A stretch of 64,000 bases of DNA from Lithospermum erythrorhizon (taxonomy: Eukaryota > Streptophyta > Magnoliopsida > Boraginales > Boraginaceae), in NCBI GenBank assembly GCA_019722365.1, contig JADFUC010001935.1:2501-66500 (forward strand), read 5' to 3'. Positions 59,531 to 64,000 of the stretch are shown here, one piece after another (position 1 is the stretch's first letter; the number at the start of each line of letters is the position of its first letter). The position numbers were made by a program, and so were the translations under genes. The notes under the pieces were generated by a model that searched no databases, had not been told where the DNA came from, and saw nothing but the letters and a program-made list of their open reading frames with translations.

Positions 59531-60850
59531 CATATGCAAACAACATGTGTCACTTTTAAATACTCAAGATATCTTTCAAGCAGGAGCAACAACCGCCGGC
59601 CGTTCAGGATCACTTAACGATGTCGATATTGGGCCGCAGTAAGCGGATATTCCAATTTGTTAACAAGATGATTCGGGGACACGACGACAATGACGCTTCA
59701 CAAAGACGTCTGACCACCCTGGGATAACGACATTTAGACTCGTGAGGAAGCGTTATTTCAGAACAATACTAGCAGCATTTAAGCCTCAAGAGAATTACGA
59801 TCCACTATTTTTATTTTCAAGTTTTTCGTAATAATCGACAAACCTCCTATGGTAGCAAAATAATCATAAGTATCATTATTTACATTCTCGCTCTCCTCTT
59901 CACTTTTTGTTTTCTTGTTTATTTTTCAAGAACTAATTACATTTAATACCATGTTTAAATACGAAAACAAGTGGTCATCCGATTTCTCCATTAAAATGGG
60001 AGTTTTGTTTGCTATCGCAAGAAATTCCTCACGTTGATAATCCTTTTCGCTTATACGTATGCACGGTGCTCTGCTAGGTGCCTGCACGTTTGGGTCTGCG
60101 GTTTTACATTATTCAAACCGTGCTCAGATAGTCTCGGTAGCGCTGGCCTCAAATTTTCGATTCCCTAAAAATAAGTGTGCGGAATTGTAAATATTTTATA
60201 TATCGCCGATGTGTCGGTTCAAGGCCGGGCGCTCAAAAATTTCAGAACTCATACCCTTCCACTATATAAACACTTCTAATCACATAATCACTATATTTTT
60301 ATATTTTAATTTTCACAATTTCAACCTCAATTATAATTTACTTATTGTTTTGTTTAATTTTATAATAATGGCTACTAACTTTCTTACATTGTTTCTTTTG
60401 TAGGAAATTATTTCCAGTAATTATTTTGTTAATATCTAATTATTTATTGTCTACTAACCTTGTTATATTGTTTCATTTAGTAGAAAATACTGAAGTATAA
60501 TTATTTTGTTACATTTTATGTCTATCTAATTATTTTGTTTAATTTTTGTTACATTTTTATTTTTATGTTCCATCTAATTTTTTTATTCATATTGTCGTTA
60601 GTATTTTGCTTTTATTGTAGGAAAATTATCCAAAAGAAAAAAGTGGTAATTTTGATGTTTGATGTTTATGTCATTACTGGATATTGTTTGTGTTATTATT
60701 TTTGTTTGATGTTTATATTAAGTTTGTTCATGTTTTTAGATAGTATTTCAGTTATTACCGCTGATGTTTATGTTGGGTTGCTGATATTTTTGTTTTGATG
60801 TTTTATATTGTTTTTGATGTTTTTGTATGTCGCTTTGCCCTCTGCTTTTT
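59531..60850 (+). other. CACTA interior after TNP2; no gene recognised
   Basis: Degenerate sequence, then from about 60.24 kb a T-rich stretch with TTTTGTTTAATTTT and GATGTTTATGTT words. It resembles 52.64-52.85 kb and probably represents introns and the 3' UTR of the second CACTA gene. Confidence 0.4.
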
Positions 60851-60859
60851 TGGGTATTT

Positions 60860-61329
60860 ACCAAATGGCGCCGGCCGGGCGCCGGGTGGCGGCCGGGTGT
60901 CGTTAAGGCCGAAGTTTAGTGCATATATGTGGTATCGGTTTTGTGTCGATCTTCAACATATTGTCGGTATTATAAATTATGCGGTGTCGGTAATAAAATA
61001 AATCAAAAATAAAATTAATTAAATAGAGTGTCGGTATGGTGTCTGTAGAATAAATAAATCAAAAAATAAAATTACCTAAATAAAGTGTCGGCAAGGTCGG
61101 GTAATAAAATAAATAAAAAAGAAATTAAAATGCTCACGCGCCGGTCATGTCGGTAGTCTCGAACTCCAAACCAAGCTCGTAATATCTCTATGTAGTCTCA
61201 AGCCAAGATGAAATTTAGTGTCGCCGATTAGGCGTCGGTCATATACCGACACACGACCCACACACAAAACCCTTATTGGTTTGCAGCGCCGGTTTCGGGC
61301 GACACCTTTGCCTTGTTTTCTAGTAATCG
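60860..61329 (+). repeat. Right subterminal repeats and terminus of the CACTA region
   Basis: Words GTGTCGG, ATGTCGG and GCGTCGG occur at about ten places in direct and inverted orientation, ending in GTTTTCTAGTAATCG. Read on the minus strand the end is CGATTACTAGAAAAC, close to the left CACTACTAAAACG. The terminal bases are mutated, so the 3-bp target duplication could not be confirmed. Confidence 0.65.
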
Positions 61330-62183
61330 CCTAAAATACCAAATTAGACTCAAAGTAGCTCTCAAAATTATTTATCGACCAATTTGTACCCCGATACCCA
61401 ATTACAGAGACCATTTGCACACCGGTGCATTTACATTGAACAAATCGCAAATAACCCTCAATTACTGAGACCATTTCAACAATTAACTCTTTTTCTTTTT
61501 ATTTGCAACTTGCAACAAAATGTACCATTTTCAAGTATTTTATATTTTGTTGACGTCGATATATTTATTGCAAGTATTCGTGCTGCTAATTTTAAACTTA
61601 AAAGAAATTTTGAAAAGTAATCATCTTTTGAAATAAAATAAATAAATAAATTGACAAGTAACAAGTTACTTAGACATCTTTTCAACAATGTGTGTTAGAG
61701 CAATTGGCGACTGGCATTGCACCCACCAGTGCGGTTCTTATACCCAAGCATAGCGGTTGTGCTTAGATAAAGACTTTGTATCAAAGACCGCTGCATGAAA
61801 ATACTACATCTGGCTTTTATAAATAAAGATATTATTGTAATTTATATTCAAGTGATTAATTCTAAAAAAAATACAATTATATTTATTTCTCGACAAGGTG
61901 TAATTCATGAATATATATTCCGAAGAAGTGACTTATTTTCATTAACATTTCTTGTGGTTTGTAATAATATTTCGATCCAAATCATCCAACAATATTCCAA
62001 AACGCGTAGAGTCACAAATTATTACCTCTTGCCCTGATGTAGACGATTTCCACATTTCTATCTCCAAAAATTCAAGAACAAAAAACTGCACAAATAAAGT
62101 GCATTACTCTCCAATTCTCCAGGATGATCTAAAAGAAATTAACCAATTAGGAAATTCATTGTAAGCTATAGAGATCCATTGAA
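61330..62183 (+). promoter_or_regulatory. Upstream and 5' UTR region of the CAR-like gene
   Basis: AT-rich, no coding frame supported. Two 25-bp partial repeats containing GAGACCATTT stand at about 61,406 and 61,468. A clear TATA box could not be chosen with confidence. Confidence 0.35.
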
Positions 62184-64000
62184 ATGGAACCCAACGTAAA
62201 AGGTCTTGTTCGAATTCGGGTGCGTAGAGGAATCAACCTCGCTGTCCGTGACCTTACTACTTTAAGCGATCCATACATTGTTTTCACCATGGGATTAGAG
62301 GTGAATTTGATGTCGTTTTGATGAATTTTTATCATTCTTGAAACCATGTTCGAGTTATTTCTTGTTGATCACATTGATCTGATTGTTTTTGTCTGAAAAA
62401 TGTGTCTCGTCTTGATTATTCATGTATGTGTGTTTGTAATGTATTTTAGAAAGTGAAGACTCATGTAGTAAAGGATGACTCCAACCCAGAGTGGAATGCT
62501 GATTTAGCTATGCATGTGAAGGATCCTAATGTTCCAATATCTCTTGTAAGTCTCATCAGGTCATTTGGTTTGAGGGTGGAAAATATAGGGAGGAATTGCT
62601 AAATAGTCCCAAGAAAGATAATCCCTACATAGCTGTGGGTCGATAAAATGCATAACGAATAAAGATAGACTCGTGAATCGCCATGAAATGACAATTTGGT
62701 CCCTGAACGTCAATGACAGTCAATGGCTAATAGTTTTGGGGCATCATTTTAAGTAAAGAAAGAGTTTAGGCCCATTTGTTGATTCTAATTTTTATAACAA
62801 GAATTATTAATTGTTGGTTAATTCTCTGTTTCTTCCTCTGCTTTCATTTTTAATGCGCCACCATGCAAGCATTGCCCACATTGCCACAAGTGGTGCGACG
62901 AAGGTGGTGGGGTGATGAAGTTGGTGTTGATGGATGTGGCACGCGCGACAAGATGGAGAAAGTGAAAGTGAAAGTGATGATGATGGATTGATGGTGATGA
63001 AGATGAAATGGAAACGGATGGAATGGGGTGGGATGTGGATAGGGGTAGGGGACTTTTTTTTTTTTGATAATCGGTAGGGGCAGGGGACGCGGGTTAATTT
63101 TGATTTTCTTTTATAACATTTGTGTATTAAGCCTAATTAATAATTGTGATTATTAAATTGGCCTAAACTCTTCTATACTTCCTAAAATTATGCCCCAAAA
63201 CTGTTAGACATCGACGGTCATCGACGGGCCGGCATCAAATTATCACCCGCCTAATTAAATTATTGAGACTATTATTATATTATCGTTATCACTATCTTAC
63301 TGCCCGCACCAAAATTACAATTTACTCTTCCACAAAATAAATATAGGCTACTTTTACTCCCTCAAACAAGCCAGGCCAAAATCCTTCTTCTTAGAGACAA
63401 TTCATCTATTTTGATCGTTAACAAATCAATTCTAACTAAGACTCTGTCAGTTTTCTTCAATCTTACCAGCCTAATATCTCACTAGTCGTATGTATACTAC
63501 AATTCTTTGTTACTTATTTATGTCTATTTTACTTAAGTAATTGTTGGAAGATGTTTGAATCCTCTATTATACTTTGTGTGATATTTTGTGCTACGTACAA
63601 TTCTTTAATACCATGCCACAAATTTTATTTTTTGTTTTTGAATTAACTTAAATAACAATAAAGACACATGTCACAATCTCAAGATCATAGAACGAAAGTG
63701 CAACCGGTGATTTATTCCCTTATTGAAGTCATCTTTTGAATGTTATTACGGACTAGTGTTGAGATATATTTCAGAATTCAGGAGATATTAGCTGATATAT
63801 TCTAAGTCTATTCATTCTTAACAGAGTGTGTTCGACAAGGATAATGTCACGTTGGATGATAAATTGGGAGATGCAGAATTTGACATAAGGACTTTAGTAA
63901 GATGTATGAAAAAGGGCACTGAAGCTCTTCCTGATGGTACAAATCTCGATCGAGTCGAACCGAGCAGCGACAACCATCTAGCCGATACGAGCTATGTTAT
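62184..64000 (+). CDS. CAR-like C2-domain protein, first three exons (partial)
   Basis: Exons are 62,184-62,300, 62,450-62,545 and 63,825 to the window edge; both introns are GT-AG and phase 0. The joined product starts MEPNVKGLVRIRVRRGINL and is a single C2 domain close to the plant C2-domain ABA-related (CAR) family. Calcium-loop acids are in place: Asp23 and Asp29 (RDLTTLSDPY), then Asp75, Asp77 and Asp83 (FDKDNVTLDDKLGDAEF). NPEWN (51-55) is the usual strand motif. 129 residues plus two bases are visible of an expected total near 165-180; the missing part should hold the last strands and the CAR signature. CAR proteins bind acidic membranes in a calcium-dependent way and recruit ABA receptors. 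Intron 2 (1,279 bp) carries a transposon. Confidence 0.88.
62691..63244. mobile_element. Fold-back element with long TIRs in CAR intron 2
   Basis: The left arm (about 62,691-62,816) and the reverse complement of the right arm (about 63,125-63,244) share AGTTTTGGGGCAT, ATTTTA, GAGTTTAGGCC and AATTATTAATT in the same order, about 120 bp in all. The middle is purine-rich on the plus strand (GATGATGG and GGGGTAGGGG words). Long TIRs with an ACAATTTGGTCCCTGAACG-type end suggest a Mutator-like non-autonomous element. Target duplications were not found. Confidence 0.65.

Larger units (their letters stand above)
49703..61329 (+). mobile_element. En/Spm (CACTA) transposon region, possibly composite
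   Basis: The left end begins CACTACTAAAACG at 49,703. The right end read backwards from 61,329 is (C)GATTACTAGAAAAC, a one- or two-base variant of the CACTACTAGAAAA terminus. Both ends are followed inwards by subterminal repeats of the form GTGTCGG(T). Inside are an unrecognised spliced gene, a solo LTR, a second subterminal-like block and a TNP2-type transposase. Similar 3'-type sequence occurs twice (52.6-53.0 plus 55.47-55.52 kb, and 60.6-61.0 kb). The region may therefore be two related CACTA elements side by side or nested, with one inner terminus lost. Confidence 0.7.

Overview
The window is nuclear DNA from a flowering plant, most likely a eudicot. It is AT-rich, its genes have GT-AG introns, it carries an insert of plastid DNA, and most of it is LTR retrotransposons plus one En/Spm (CACTA) transposon region. 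I cannot name the species from the sequence.

Only three loci look like living host genes. A single-exon serine carboxypeptidase-like gene of the SCPL50 type lies on the minus strand at about 3.45-4.80 kb. A two-exon gene for a small secreted peptide with three cysteines lies on the minus strand at 46.49-47.21 kb; its intron splits the signal-peptide coding region, so no single ORF reveals it. The first three exons of a CAR-like C2-domain gene lie on the plus strand from 62.18 kb to the right edge. An F-box gene at about 26.1 kb is dead: it has a premature stop and a frameshift, and a retrotransposon is inserted in it.

Layout: 1-446 plastid trnI-trnA DNA in reverse orientation. 3.45-4.9 kb SCPL gene. 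About 7.7-18.2 kb a decayed Ty1/copia element with 1.6-kb LTRs, order gag-PR-IN-RT-RH, then 2.5 kb of extra DNA holding a second promoter-like block and an ORF3-like region. 21.6-24.1 kb a solo LTR of a long-LTR family. 26.1-32.7 kb the F-box remnant and two short non-autonomous LTR elements, one with a perfect 5-bp target duplication. 34.8-36.0 kb an AT-rich tandem repeat of about 265 bp. 37-45.25 kb a non-coding LTR element in minus orientation, whose left LTR holds a second solo LTR with a perfect 5-bp target duplication. 46.5-47.2 kb the peptide gene. 49.7-61.3 kb CACTA material with a decayed TNP2-type transposase, an unrecognised spliced gene and a third solo LTR. 62.2-64 kb the CAR-like gene, with a fold-back element in intron 2.

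The host genes show no operon-like relation; what joins the region is layered transposon insertion. The two complete host reading frames (SCPL and the peptide) and the three CAR-like exons are clean. Nearly all repeat-derived coding sequence is broken by one-base indels, so old decay or weak assembly polishing in repeats should be kept in mind.
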